Source of the DNA: Mesorhizobium sp.
Lineage (GTDB): Bacteria > Pseudomonadota > Alphaproteobacteria > Rhizobiales > Rhizobiaceae
Length of the DNA: 64,000 bases
Direction: 5' to 3'
Assembly (NCBI GenBank): GCA_027492275.1
Contig: JAPUFC010000077.1
Location: forward strand, 72,098 to 136,097
The first letter of the stretch is position 1, and each line of letters opens with the position of its first letter. The notes under the pieces were generated by a model. It searched no databases. It was given only the letters and a program-made list of their open reading frames with translations, and was not told the DNA's origin. Below, in pieces: positions 37,879 through 48,090 of the stretch. Both the position numbers and the translations under genes were made by a program.

Positions 37879-38871
37879 ATGAGCCAATACGACGTGCTGT
37901 GCATCGGCAACGCCATCGTGGACATCATCGCGCAATGCGACGACGCGTTCCTGAGCGAGAACGGCATCGTCAAGGGCGCGATGAACCTGATCGACGCGGA
38001 GCGCGCGGAACTGCTCTACGCCCGCATGGGGCCGGCGATCGAGGCCTCCGGCGGCAGCGCCGGCAACACGGCGGCCGGCGTGGCGGGCTTCGGCGGACGG
38101 GCGGCCTATTTCGGCAAGGTGGCCGACGACGAGCTCGGCCGCATCTACGCCCACGACATCCGCGCCCAGGGCGTCGCCTTCGACACGACGCCGCTTCCAG
38201 GCGAGCCGCCGACGGCGCGCTCCATGATCTTCGTCACGCCGGACGGCGAGCGTTCGATGAACACCTATCTCGGCGCCTGCGTGGAGCTCGGGCCGGAGGA
38301 TGTCGAGGACGACAAGGCGCGGGGCGCCAAGGTGACCTATTTCGAGGGCTATCTGTGGGATCCGCCGCGCGCCAAGGAGGCCATCCGCCTCGCCGCCGCC
38401 CACGCGCACCAGGCCGGCCGCGAGGTCTCCATGACGCTGTCCGACCCGTTCTGCGTCGACCGCTACCGCGACGAGTTCCTGGAACTGATGCGCTCGGGCA
38501 CGGTCGACATCGTCTTCGCCAACGAGAGCGAGGCGAAGTCGCTCTACCGGACCGGCTCCTTCGAGACGGCGCTGGAGGCGATCCGCAAGGATTGCAGGAT
38601 CGCCGCCGTGACGCGCTCCGAGCTCGGCTCGGTGATCGTGCGCGGCGACGAGACGGTGGTCATCGACGCCGTGAGGATCGAGGAACTGGTCGACACGACC
38701 GGCGCCGGCGACCTCTACGCCGCCGGCTTCCTGCACGGCTATACCGCCGGCCTCGGCCTCAAGGCGTGCGGCGACCTCGGCTCCTTCGCCGCCGGGCTGG
38801 TGATCCAGCAGGTCGGTCCTCGCCCGCGCAAGAATCTTCGCGACGAGGCGCGCAGGGCCGGGCTGCTGTAG
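37879..38871 (+). CDS. PfkB-family carbohydrate kinase, adenosine kinase-like
   Basis: Ribokinase/PfkB sugar or nucleoside kinase, 330 aa. Motif 1 is GGSAGNTAAGVAGFGGRAAYFGKVADDELG and motif 2 with the catalytic Asp is VDTTGAGDLYAAGFLHGYT. The N-terminus YDVLCIGNAIVDIIAQCDD is typical of the alphaproteobacterial group annotated as adenosine kinase. Adenosine as substrate is inferred from the similarity pattern. SD region TCAGGAG lies about 15 bases before ATG 37879. Monocistronic; convergent with the acyltransferase gene (10-base gap). Confidence 0.93.
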   Translation: MSQYDVLCIGNAIVDIIAQCDDAFLSENGIVKGAMNLIDAERAELLYARMGPAIEASGGSAGNTAAGVAGFGGRAAYFGKVADDELGRIYAHDIRAQGVAFDTTPLPGEPPTARSMIFVTPDGERSMNTYLGACVELGPEDVEDDKARGAKVTYFEGYLWDPPRAKEAIRLAAAHAHQAGREVSMTLSDPFCVDRYRDEFLELMRSGTVDIVFANESEAKSLYRTGSFETALEAIRKDCRIAAVTRSELGSVIVRGDETVVIDAVRIEELVDTTGAGDLYAAGFLHGYTAGLGLKACGDLGSFAAGLVIQQVGPRPRKNLRDEARRAGLL

Positions 38872-38881
38872 AGCCGTTCGC

Positions 38882-39943
38882 TCAGTCGGCAGCGGGTCGG
38901 CTGCCCGGCCCGAGCCGCTTTCCGATGACGAAGCCGAACACCGGCAGCCAGCGCGTGATGACGATCTCCGCCACGATCGGCCCGACGATCGCGGCGACGA
39001 AGCCGGCGGTCAGCGACACCCACAGATTGTCTGGCGACACCCTGACGGCCACCTCGGTGAAGATGGTGTGGAACAGGTAGATCGAGAAGGAATAGACGCC
39101 GATCCACGCCAGCCAGCCGACGGTCGGGAAGATCATCAGCAGGAGCAGGATGCAGGTGAGGCTCATGCCCAGTATGACCGGATCGTGCTTGGTGATCTCG
39201 CCGCCGCCGAGCGTCAGGTTGAAGGCATAGGCGAGGAACAGCGCGGCCGCCACGGCCAGCACGGTCGTCACCGCGGCGGCGTTGGCTTCCAGCCAGGGAC
39301 GTATGCGGCAGGCGAGCACGCCGAGCGAGAAGAAGGGCAGGATATAGGCGGCGTCGCCGATCGACAGCACCGGGATGTCGCGGAAGGGAGACAGGAAGAG
39401 CGCCAGCGAGCCCGCCAGGATCAGCGCCACGTTCCGCACCGGGCTTCGCGGGAAGGCGCCGTCGACCACCGCGTAGACGAGGAAGACGAAGAACAGCGCC
39501 TGCAGGAACCAGAGATGCGAGAACGGGTGCAGCAGATAGTGCGAAAAGCTCTGCGCGCCTTGCGGATCGGCCAGCGTCTTCAGCGCGAAGAGAAGCACGG
39601 TGAGGCACAGGAACGGCACCAGCAGCCGCCGCACCTTCTTTTTCTCGAAGGCCAGCACCGAGCCCGGGACGACCGGCCTGAAGGCGTAGATGAAGCCCGA
39701 CAGGAAGCTGAACAGCGGCATGCGGATCGGCTCCATGACCTCATGGAAGACCATGATCCACGGCATGTCGGCGCTGAGGCGCGCCAGCGCGGCCTCCGTC
39801 ACGTGGAATCCGACCAGGAGAAGGCAGGCGAGGCCGCGCAGGCTGTTCAGCCGCAGCGAGCCGGGCCAGGCTCCGCTGGCCGTCAGTGCCGGCCCGGCGC
39901 TGGCGCGATAGCGCTCGCCGCCCGTCTCGGAAACCGTTGTCAT
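38882..39943 (-). CDS. Acyltransferase 3 family membrane protein
   Basis: Polytopic protein of 353 aa with about ten TM helices. It begins after a short cytoplasmic leader with RLNSLRGLACLLLVGFHV, the AT3 signature including the catalytic His context, and has PLFSFLSGFIYAFRP and SFSIYLFHTIFTEVAVRV. Such enzymes O-acylate exopolysaccharides, LPS or glucans (ExoZ, OpgC, NodX). No polysaccharide genes are adjacent, so the acceptor is unknown. ATG 39943 is used; an in-frame 40000 start lacks support. Confidence 0.9.
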   Translation of the reverse strand: MTTVSETGGERYRASAGPALTASGAWPGSLRLNSLRGLACLLLVGFHVTEAALARLSADMPWIMVFHEVMEPIRMPLFSFLSGFIYAFRPVVPGSVLAFEKKKVRRLLVPFLCLTVLLFALKTLADPQGAQSFSHYLLHPFSHLWFLQALFFVFLVYAVVDGAFPRSPVRNVALILAGSLALFLSPFRDIPVLSIGDAAYILPFFSLGVLACRIRPWLEANAAAVTTVLAVAAALFLAYAFNLTLGGGEITKHDPVILGMSLTCILLLLMIFPTVGWLAWIGVYSFSIYLFHTIFTEVAVRVSPDNLWVSLTAGFVAAIVGPIVAEIVITRWLPVFGFVIGKRLGPGSRPAAD

Positions 39944-40051
39944 CGTGCCGCCCCTGTCGCTAGGTGAAGGCTCTAGCACCGAAGCCCCTCGGCCCGCCAC
40001 CGCGACCCGGCCACAGGGTTAAGGCGCCATGACCGCGACTCCTGCTTAATC

Positions 40052-40079
40052 TTGACTAATGCGATCAGGAATTTATGGT
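40052..40079 (+). promoter_or_regulatory. Candidate sigma-70 promoter for the YncE-like gene
   Basis: TTGACT (40052-40057), a 16-base spacer and TATGGT (40074-40079), 58 bases before the ATG at 40137. The -35 box is close to consensus; the -10 is weak. Plausible, not proven. Confidence 0.4.
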
Positions 40080-40136
40080 GCGCGCCGACCCCCACCCGAT
40101 CCCAGGCAGGGGCCAAGGCTCACTAGGGGGTGACCG

Positions 40137-41501
40137 ATGACCAAGTCCTTTCTGAAGACGATTCTCCTGACCTCCACGCTTCTCGCCACCGGCGCAAGCG
40201 TGGCCATGGCCGACGGCGCATGGGTGGCCGGCCCCACCACGATCAAGGGCAGCCTGCGCGCCGGCACGCGCGAAGCGCCGGTTCAGCCGGGCAGCGAAAC
40301 GGTGCTGACGGTGCGCAACGTCAAGCCCGGCGCGACCATCACCGTGCTGCGCGGAACGGAGCTGCTGACGCCGCAGCCGCTGGCCGCCGACGACAAGGGC
40401 AGCGTCGACGTGCCGATCAAGGTGCCTGCCGACGCCGAACTGGGTCTGCAGCCGCTGACCGTGATCTCCAACAATCCGGCCGGTACGATGCTGGTCAACC
40501 TCAAGCTTTCCAAGGTCGTGCCGCCATCGAACGAGGCTGCCTTCGAGGTGAAGTCGGGCGAGGTCGGCGAGCGCGCCTACCAGTCGGCCGTTTCCAAGGA
40601 TGGCAAGCTGTATGTCGCCTCGGCGCGCGGCAAGAGCCTGGAAAGCGGCCTGGTGCGCCTCGACGCCATGACCCTCGCCGTGGAGGCCGAGGGCGAGATC
40701 GCGCCGTCGGCCAACGCCAAGGACGGGGTGATCGACGTGTTCGGCATCGCCGTGGACGACGCCAACGGCCGCGTGTGGACCACCAACACGCTGAACAACA
40801 CCGTCACCGTCTACGACGCGAAGGATTTGAAGGCGGTCAAGGTCTTCCCCGAAGGCTCGATCGCGCATCCGCGCGACGTCGTCATCGACCAGGACAACAA
40901 CCGCGCCTATGTCAACGCCGCGCTCACCGGCGACGTCGAGGTCTACGATTCCAAGACGCTGGAGCATCTCGACACGCTGCGCTTCGACGCGGCGGTCGGC
41001 CGCGCCGTGTTCGGCACCATGAACCTCGACCTCGACGCCAAGGCGGGCCGGCTCTATTCGGTCAGCCGCGACACGCCGTGGGCCGGCTGGGTCGATCTCA
41101 AGACCGGCAAGAGCACGACCTTCGAGGTGCCCCAGATCGTCGGCGGCTCGGCCATCGCGCACGATCCCGAGACGGGCCGCATGTACATCGCCAGCCAGGA
41201 CAGCGACAATGTCGTGGTGCTCGACAAGGAGGGCAAGCTCGTGGCCGACACCTATGTCGGCGCCGGCGGCGTCGGCATCGTCTGGAATGCCAGGACCAAG
41301 CAGGTCTATGCGGCGACGCGCGCGGGCGGCACGGTCGCGGTGCTCGACGCCGACGGAAAGCTGGTCGCGAACCTGCCGATGGGCGACGTGCCGAACCACC
41401 TGACCGTCGATGCGGACGGCGCGGTCTACGCCGTCACCATGTACGGCCCGAAGGACGAGAGCCAGGCCGGCACGGTGACCCGCATCACCGTGAAGAAGTA
41501 G
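40137..41501 (+). CDS. Periplasmic YncE-like beta-propeller protein
   Basis: Exported protein of 454 aa with a Sec signal (FLKTILLTSTLLATGASVAMA). An Ig-like segment (residues ~30-130, VQPGSETVLTVRNVKPGATITVL) precedes a seven-bladed propeller with repeated blades such as DGKLYVASARGKSLESGLVRLD, VWTTNTLNNTVTVYDAKDLKAV, AYVNAALTGDVEVYDSKTLEHL and MYIASQDSDNVVVLDKEGKLV. YncE relatives bind DNA or cell-wall partners or have unknown roles. Monocistronic; hairpin follows the stop. Confidence 0.88.
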   Translation: MTKSFLKTILLTSTLLATGASVAMADGAWVAGPTTIKGSLRAGTREAPVQPGSETVLTVRNVKPGATITVLRGTELLTPQPLAADDKGSVDVPIKVPADAELGLQPLTVISNNPAGTMLVNLKLSKVVPPSNEAAFEVKSGEVGERAYQSAVSKDGKLYVASARGKSLESGLVRLDAMTLAVEAEGEIAPSANAKDGVIDVFGIAVDDANGRVWTTNTLNNTVTVYDAKDLKAVKVFPEGSIAHPRDVVIDQDNNRAYVNAALTGDVEVYDSKTLEHLDTLRFDAAVGRAVFGTMNLDLDAKAGRLYSVSRDTPWAGWVDLKTGKSTTFEVPQIVGGSAIAHDPETGRMYIASQDSDNVVVLDKEGKLVADTYVGAGGVGIVWNARTKQVYAATRAGGTVAVLDADGKLVANLPMGDVPNHLTVDADGAVYAVTMYGPKDESQAGTVTRITVKK

Positions 41502-41517
41502 GCTGAGCCTATCGAGG

Positions 41518-41543
41518 CAGGACCGGCCGCGCGGCCGGTCCTG
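41518..41543. terminator. Eleven-base-pair hairpin between convergent genes
   Basis: Perfect stem CAGGACCGGCC / GGCCGGTCCTG with GCGC loop, sixteen bases after the YncE-like stop and 31 bases before the PEP-mutase family stop. There is no T-run on either side, so it may act as a weak or Rho-assisted bidirectional terminator. Confidence 0.55.
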
Positions 41544-41573
41544 CGATCCTGTCCGCTCGAGGCGGATCGCGCC

Positions 41574-42392
41574 TTAATCGACGGTCCCGTTGAAGCGCGC
41601 GACGATCTTGGCCGACGGCATGGCGGCGCGCGTGAAGCCGAAAGTGCCGTCGCGCAGCATCTCCCGGCAGGCCGTCTCCAGCATGCCGTAGGCGAAATTG
41701 GCCAGGCGCGGCCCGAGCGAGATGCGCGCCGCGCCGGCCTCCGCCAGCGCCTTCACGCTGAAACCCGGCTGAACCAGCACGTTGACGGGCTTCGCCACCG
41801 CCGCGCAGACGGAAGCGACCTGCTCGACGGTCGTCAGCCCGGGCGCATAGAGCACGTCGGCCCCGGCCTTCTCGAACGCTTGCAGCCGGCGGATCGTGTC
41901 GTCGAGGTCCGGCCTGTTCCAGAGGAAGTTCTCCGCCCGCGCCGTGAACACGAAGTCGTGCTTGAGCGCCCGCGCCGCCTCCACGGCCGCCGCGACCCGC
42001 TCCACCGCATGCGCGAGGCCGTAGATCGGATTGGCCGGATCGCCTGTATGGTCCTCGATCGAACAGCCGGCCAAGCCCGCCGCCTCGGCCGCGAAGACGG
42101 TCTCGGCCGCGCTTTCGGGACTGTCGCCCTTGCCGCGCTCGAGGTCGGCCGACACCGGCAGGCCCGTCGCCCCGACGATCTCGCGGCAGTGCTGGATCAT
42201 CACTTCGAACGGGACGGCGCCGTCGGGCAGGCCGCGCGAGAAGGCGAAGCCCGCGCTTGTCGTGGCCAGCGCCTGGAAGCCGAAGGAGGCCAGCAGCTTG
42301 GCCGTGCCGATGTCCCACGGATTGGGAATGACGAAGGCGCCGTGGGCGTGGTGCAGCGCCCGGAAAACCTTGCCCCTGTCGGCGCCCTTCAT
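41574..42392 (-). CDS. Isocitrate lyase/phosphoenolpyruvate mutase superfamily protein
   Basis: TIM-barrel enzyme of 272 aa acting on small 2-oxo acids by C-C or P-C bond cleavage. Conserved elements: VIPNPWDIGTAKLLASFGF, ATTSAGFAFSRGLPDG, SADLERGKGDSPE, CSIEDHTGDPANPIYG and FTARAENFLW. The usual C-C lyase cysteine loop (KKCGH) is not apparent, placing it with the oxaloacetate decarboxylase or uncharacterised branch. The exact reaction is open. It is followed on the same strand by nothing; dut lies 18 bases upstream. Confidence 0.88.
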   Translation of the reverse strand: MKGADRGKVFRALHHAHGAFVIPNPWDIGTAKLLASFGFQALATTSAGFAFSRGLPDGAVPFEVMIQHCREIVGATGLPVSADLERGKGDSPESAAETVFAAEAAGLAGCSIEDHTGDPANPIYGLAHAVERVAAAVEAARALKHDFVFTARAENFLWNRPDLDDTIRRLQAFEKAGADVLYAPGLTTVEQVASVCAAVAKPVNVLVQPGFSVKALAEAGAARISLGPRLANFAYGMLETACREMLRDGTFGFTRAAMPSAKIVARFNGTVD

Positions 42393-42410
42393 CGTTTCCT
42401 CCGTGAGAAG

Positions 42411-42872
42411 TCAGCCTGTCCCCGTAGAACCGAAACCACCCGCGCCGCGTTCCGTCGCCGCCGCATGGCCGCGCTCCTCCAGCCGCGCCCTCGCCACGGC
42501 CGCGAACACGATCTGCGCGATGCGCATGCCGCGCGTCACGGCGAAATCCTCCTCGCCGAGATTGACCAGCAGCACCTTGACCTCGCCGCGATAGTCGCTG
42601 TCGATGGTGCCCGGCGTATTGAGGCAGGTGACGCCATGTCTGAGGGCCAGGCCGGAACGCGGCCGCACCTGCCCCTCGAACCCCTCGGCGATCTCCATGA
42701 CGAGGCCGGTCGGCACCAGCGCGCGCCTGCCGGGCAGGATCAGGATCGGGCGGTCCGCCGCGTTGGCGGCGCGCAGGTCGAGCCCGGCCGCGCCGGCGGT
42801 TTCGTACCCGGGAAGGTCGAGGCCGTCGCTATGCGCGAGGCGCTGGATGCCGATGAGGGGAGCGCTGGTCAT
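42411..42872 (-). CDS. dut: Deoxyuridine 5'-triphosphate nucleotidohydrolase (dUTPase)
   Basis: Trimeric dUTPase of 153 aa, hydrolysing dUTP to dUMP. All five motifs are present: [48 protein letters not shown] and the C-terminal P-loop-like [10 protein letters not shown]. The ATG at 42872 starts [14 protein letters not shown]; the frame is open further upstream without homology. The PEP-mutase-family gene follows after 18 bases, so the two are possibly co-transcribed. Confidence 0.96.
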   Translation of the reverse strand: MTSAPLIGIQRLAHSDGLDLPGYETAGAAGLDLRAANAADRPILILPGRRALVPTGLVMEIAEGFEGQVRPRSGLALRHGVTCLNTPGTIDSDYRGEVKVLLVNLGEEDFAVTRGMRIAQIVFAAVARARLEERGHAAATERGAGGFGSTGTG

Positions 42873-42986
42873 GACGCCGATGCTATCGAGCCTCGGCGCG
42901 CCCGCGTCAATCCGGTTCGGCGCGATTTGACATCCGGGCGCAGGGCACCCTAGAACCCCGCGCGACACGGTTCCAAGGTTTCCCCG

Positions 42987-44554
<1,568 letters not shown>

Positions 44555-44579
<25 letters not shown>

Positions 44580-45385
44580 TCTGGTGCCGCCTGATCTGGT
44601 GCCGCCTGATCCGCCTTCGCCTGCCGGCCCACGGTCGTCCTGCCGTTCGGCCCGCCGGGATGACGGCGCAGGCGGATGCGTTTCAGCACCAGCAGCGCCG
44701 CATGCCAGTGGATCGCCGCCGTCACCTTGAGGGTGAGCAGCGGATGGGTGAAAAGCAGCCGCGCCAGCGCGCCGTCGCCGATCGCCTCGCGCCTGCCGGA
44801 CATGGAGGCGAACAGCACCGGCCCTTCCGGGTCCGAGGCCTCGATGGCCACCGCCATCGCGTCGTCCGGCGGCGTCACCTTGAAGCGGTAGGACAGGCCC
44901 ATGTCCATGAAGGGCGAGACATGGAACGCCTTGTCGCTTTCCTGCACCAGCGGCCTTTCGTCACCATCCACCGCGATCAGGTAGGTGTGCATCTCGCCGA
45001 ACGTGTTGTGGACTTCGTAGAGCATCGCCGCCAGCCGCCCGTCGGCACGGTGGCAGAAGAAGACGCTGAGCGGATTGAAGGCGTAGCCGAGGATGCGCGG
45101 CATGGTGAGAAGCCGGATCGGCCCGCCGCCCGTGTCGATCCCGGCCTTGGCCAGCCGGGCCTCGATCTGCGGCTTCAGCGGCGCGCCGCCGCGCTCGCCA
45201 TAGTCGCGCTCGAAGAAGGAAAAGACGTTGGCGCGGTTGACGGAGAAGAGCCGGTTTGTCGTCGCGAGCCCGTCGAGATCGTCGAGGTCGAGCAGCATCC
45301 AGAACACGCGGTAAGCCAGGCTGTGGGCGCGTGGGCGGACCCGCCTGTGCATCACCCGTCCGACATAGAGCGCCGAGCAGACCAT
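44555..45385 (-). CDS. DUF1365 domain protein
   Basis: Protein of 276 aa of unknown biochemical function. Family blocks: LYVGRVMHRRVRPRAHSLAYRVFWMLLDLD, RILGYAFNPLSVFFCH, EVHNTFGEMHTYLI, KAFHVSPFMDM. Its C-terminus ends in the tandem AAPDQ repeat made by a 15-base duplication. The gene follows the flavin oxidoreductase by two bases; this pair plus a Cfa-type methyltransferase and DUF1295 recurs with RpoE/ChrR modules and is thought to modify membrane fatty acids. Start ATG 45385. Confidence 0.9.
44572..44610. repeat. 15-base tandem repeat at the prfC/DUF1365 junction
   Basis: Unit CCGCCTGATCTGGTG occurs twice in full and once partly (2.6 copies). The first copy contains the prfC stop codon. 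In the DUF1365 frame each unit adds five residues (AAPDQ), so the repeat lengthens that protein without a frameshift. Replication slippage is the likely origin. Confidence 0.9.
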
Positions 45386-45387
45386 CG

Positions 45388-46737
45388 TCACGCCGCCGCG
45401 TCGAGCGCCGCTTCCGGCTGCGGCAGCCGGATGCGGCCGGATTCCATCGCCACCTGCCACGGGCGGCGCACCCCGCCGAGCTGCTCGGCCACGGCGAGGC
45501 CGGATTGCAGCCCGTCCTCGTGGAAACCCGCGCCGAAATAGGCGCCGCAGAACCAGACGCGGTTCGCGCCTTGCAGCGACCACAGCCGCGCCTGCGCCGA
45601 AAGGGCGGCGGCGTCGAAGATCGGATGCTTGTATGTTTCGGTGCGGATGACCGTTTCGGCGCGCGGCCGGCGCCGCGGGTTCAGCGTGACGAAATAGGAC
45701 TTGTCGGTGTCCAGGTTCTGCAGGCGGTTCATCCAGTAGGTGACGCTGCATGGCTCGCCGCTCGCCTGCCGGTCGCCGAGATGGTTCCAGCTCGACCAGG
45801 CGGCGCGCCGTCGCGGCATCAGGGCCGCGTCGGAATGCAGCACCGCGACGTTCTCGCTGTAGCGGAAGGCCGACAGCAGCGCGGCCTCCTCTTCGGTCGG
45901 GCGATCGAGCATCGCCAGCGCGTCGTTGGCGTGGGCGGCGATGACGACCTCGTCGAAGCGCCGCATCCAGCCGCGCGCACCCTCCACCAGTACCCCGTCG
46001 GCATGGCGCACGACGCGGCGCACCGGCTCGCCGGTCTCGACCGTGCCGCCGAAATCGGCGCGCAGGCGCTCGACATAGCTGCGGCTGCCGCCCGCCACGG
46101 TGCGCCAGGCCGGCCGGCCCGAAAGCTTCAGCAGGCCGTGATTGTCGTGGAAGCGGATGAAGGCCGAGGCCGGATAGGACAGGATTTCCGCGCAGGGCGC
46201 CGACCAGATCGCGCCGGCCATCGGCAGGAGGTGGTCGTCGCGGAAGGGCTTTCCGTAGCCGCCGGCATCCAGATAGTCGCCGAGCGACAGCAGCCTGCCG
46301 CCGAAATGGGCGATGTCGCGCGGCGCGCGGCGATAGAAGCGCAGCAGGTCCTGCAGCATGGACCAGAAGCGCGGGCTCCAGATGTTGCGGCGCTGGGCGA
46401 ACAGGCCGCGCAGACTGGTGCCGCTGTATTCCAGCAGGCCGTCGTCCAGCGACACGGCGAACGACATCTCCGTCTCCTGCGAGGCGATGCCGAAATGGTC
46501 GAGCAGGGCGCAGAAGTTGGGATAGGTGGCGCGGTTGAAGACGATGAAGCCGGTGTCGACGGGCAGGCTGCGCCCGTCCTCCGCGACGTCGACCGTGTTC
46601 GCATGGCCGCCGAGCCGGCCGTCGCTTTCGTAGAGCGTCACGTCATGCGCCCTGGACAGGAGCCAGGCGGCGGAGAGGCCGGAGATGCCGCTGCCGATGA
46701 CCGCGATCGCCTTGCGCCGTTCGGCGTGTCCGTGCAT
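45388..46737 (-). CDS. FAD-dependent amine oxidase-like oxidoreductase of the RpoE/ChrR regulon
   Basis: Flavoprotein of 449 aa. Rossmann FAD motif IAVIGSGISGLSAAWLL near residue 11, then LYESDGRLGGHANTV and VDTGFIVFNRATYPNF, typical of the COG2907 family found with Cfa-type methyltransferases. The end has NRVWFCGAYFGAGFHEDGLQSG. Such proteins lie in the RpoE (singlet-oxygen) regulon of Rhodobacter and are implicated in unsaturated or furan fatty acid formation (family knowledge, not shown here). It is divergent from the sigma factor, with a candidate ECF promoter 29 bases upstream of the start. Confidence 0.9.
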   Translation of the reverse strand: MHGHAERRKAIAVIGSGISGLSAAWLLSRAHDVTLYESDGRLGGHANTVDVAEDGRSLPVDTGFIVFNRATYPNFCALLDHFGIASQETEMSFAVSLDDGLLEYSGTSLRGLFAQRRNIWSPRFWSMLQDLLRFYRRAPRDIAHFGGRLLSLGDYLDAGGYGKPFRDDHLLPMAGAIWSAPCAEILSYPASAFIRFHDNHGLLKLSGRPAWRTVAGGSRSYVERLRADFGGTVETGEPVRRVVRHADGVLVEGARGWMRRFDEVVIAAHANDALAMLDRPTEEEAALLSAFRYSENVAVLHSDAALMPRRRAAWSSWNHLGDRQASGEPCSVTYWMNRLQNLDTDKSYFVTLNPRRRPRAETVIRTETYKHPIFDAAALSAQARLWSLQGANRVWFCGAYFGAGFHEDGLQSGLAVAEQLGGVRRPWQVAMESGRIRLPQPEAALDAAA

Positions 46738-46765
46738 GAGGCTGCCTTTCCGCTGTGATCTGACT

Positions 46766-46795
46766 TATCTACGTAGCGGTGGAAGCTTCGGTTCA
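46766..46795 (-). promoter_or_regulatory. Candidate ECF11 (RpoE-type) promoter for the flavoprotein-DUF1365 arm
   Basis: Read on the minus strand: TGAACC, an 18-base spacer, then TAGATA, ending 29 bases before the ATG at 46737. The -35-like box is close to TGATCC, which I recall as the -35 consensus of the Rhodobacter RpoE regulon. The spacing equals that of the rightward candidate at 46821. Inference. Confidence 0.55.
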
Positions 46796-46820
46796 GTGTC
46801 GCCGTTTGCATGAGGGTCGG

Positions 46821-46850
46821 TGATCCGATTGCGATGCGGTCCCGTATCTG
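46821..46850 (+). promoter_or_regulatory. Candidate ECF11 (RpoE-type) autoregulatory promoter for the sigma-chrR operon
   Basis: TGATCC (46821-46826), an 18-base spacer and TATCTG (46845-46850), 84 bases before the sigma-factor ATG. The -35 matches the recalled RpoE consensus exactly. Autoregulation is normal for ECF11. Inference from sequence and family. Confidence 0.6.
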
Positions 46851-46933
46851 GAGGCATGTCGGTTGCAGTCGCGGTCAGAGATCGGTGGAGGGTGCCGGGC
46901 TGGGAAGGCTCCCGGCGCCGGAGCGCTGCTGCC

Positions 46934-47476
46934 ATGACGGGTGCCGACGACCTCATTCGCGCCATCGCGACCTCCGCGGACCGCAAGGCGTTCGCGGCGC
47001 TGTTCGACCATTTCGCGCCGAGGATCAAGGCGATGATGATGCGGGGCGGCGCGGCCGCGGACCTTGCCGAGGAGCTGGCGCAGGAGACGATGCTGTCGGT
47101 GTGGCGCAAGGCGGCGCTTTTCGATCCGTCGCGCGCCGGCGCATCGACCTGGATCGCGGCGATCGCCCGCAACCTGCGCATCGACGCGGCGCGCCGCGAG
47201 AAGCGCTCGCGGCTGCCGGACGTTTATGAAATCCTCGACGAGCAGCCGCCGGCGCAACCCGACGACGAGCTGTCCGGCTCGCAGCGCGACGCGCGGGTGC
47301 GGGCCGCCATGACGACGCTTTCGGCGGAACAGTATACGGTGGTGCAGCTCGCCTTCATGGAGGGGCTGAGCCATCAGGACGTCGCCACGCGGCTTTCCAT
47401 TCCGCTTGGCACGGTCAAATCCAGGCTGCGCCTCGCCATGGCGCGGCTGCGCGGCACGCTGGAGGAGCTGCGATGA
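46934..47476 (+). CDS. rpoE: ECF sigma factor, RpoE/ECF11 type (ChrR-linked)
   Basis: Alternative sigma factor of 180 aa. Region 2 is FAALFDHFAPRIKAMMMRGG ... AEELAQETMLSVWRKAALFDP ... STWIAAIARNLRIDAARRE; region 4 is LSAEQYTVVQLAFMEGLSHQDVATRLSIPLGTVKSRLRLAM. The composition, and the coupled downstream ChrR-type gene, fit ECF11, which responds to singlet oxygen and organic peroxides. The ATG 46934 is used; the frame is open to 46820, right over the candidate promoter. The chrR start overlaps the stop (ATGA). Confidence 0.93.
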   Translation: MTGADDLIRAIATSADRKAFAALFDHFAPRIKAMMMRGGAAADLAEELAQETMLSVWRKAALFDPSRAGASTWIAAIARNLRIDAARREKRSRLPDVYEILDEQPPAQPDDELSGSQRDARVRAAMTTLSAEQYTVVQLAFMEGLSHQDVATRLSIPLGTVKSRLRLAMARLRGTLEELR

Positions 47477-48090
47477 GTGCGCATCGACCCTCGCCCGAGA
47501 CATTGGCCGCTTTCGCCGCCGGCCGGCTGGATGACGGGCTTGCGCTGGTCGTGGCGGCGCATATCGAGACCAATCCCGGGAGCGCGCGCGATTTTCGCGA
47601 CGTCGAGGCGCTGAACGGGGCGTTGCTCGACACGATCGAGCCCAACGCCATGCTGGGCGGTCCGCCTTCGCTCGATCCGGACGAGCCCGCACTCGCGTCG
47701 CCACCCGCGCCCGCCCGCGAAACGGACCTTCCCGCCGTGCTCGCGCCCTATGCGCTCGGGCGATGGCAGTCGATCGGGCGCGGCATCGCGCTGCGCCGCG
47801 TCGAGGTGCCGGGCGCCGGGGCCCGCGTCTTCATGCTGCGCGCCATGCCGGGAACGCGCCTGCCCGCGCACCGGCATACGGGCGCCGAGTGGACCGCGAT
47901 CCTGTCGGGCGCCTACGAGCACGAATACGGCCGCTACGAGGCTGGCGATTTCGACGAGGCGGGCGCCGAGCATGGCCACCGGCCGGTGGTGGACCCGGTG
48001 CTCGGCTGCACCTGCATCGTGGCGCTGAGCGGCAAGGTCCTGTTCGACGGCTGGTTCGGCCGCCTGATCCAGCCGCTGGTGCGCCTGTGA
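47473..48090 (+). CDS. chrR: ChrR-type anti-sigma factor with altered N-terminal zinc site
   Basis: Anti-sigma factor of 205 aa with two domains. The N-terminal ZAS-like domain reads HRPSPETLAAFAAGRL then VVAAHIETNPGS. The Rhodobacter ChrR ligand set His, His, Cys, Cys would fall at H4, H30, N34 and S37, so both cysteines are absent. The C-terminal cupin domain keeps H133, H135 and E139 (PAHRHTGAEW) and H169, with the same spacing as the ChrR metal site. It is coupled to the sigma gene by ATGA and to DUF1295 by GTGA. It should still sense stress through the cupin; sigma binding without the Cys pair needs checking. Confidence 0.88.
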   Translation: MSAHRPSPETLAAFAAGRLDDGLALVVAAHIETNPGSARDFRDVEALNGALLDTIEPNAMLGGPPSLDPDEPALASPPAPARETDLPAVLAPYALGRWQSIGRGIALRRVEVPGAGARVFMLRAMPGTRLPAHRHTGAEWTAILSGAYEHEYGRYEAGDFDEAGAEHGHRPVVDPVLGCTCIVALSGKVLFDGWFGRLIQPLVRL

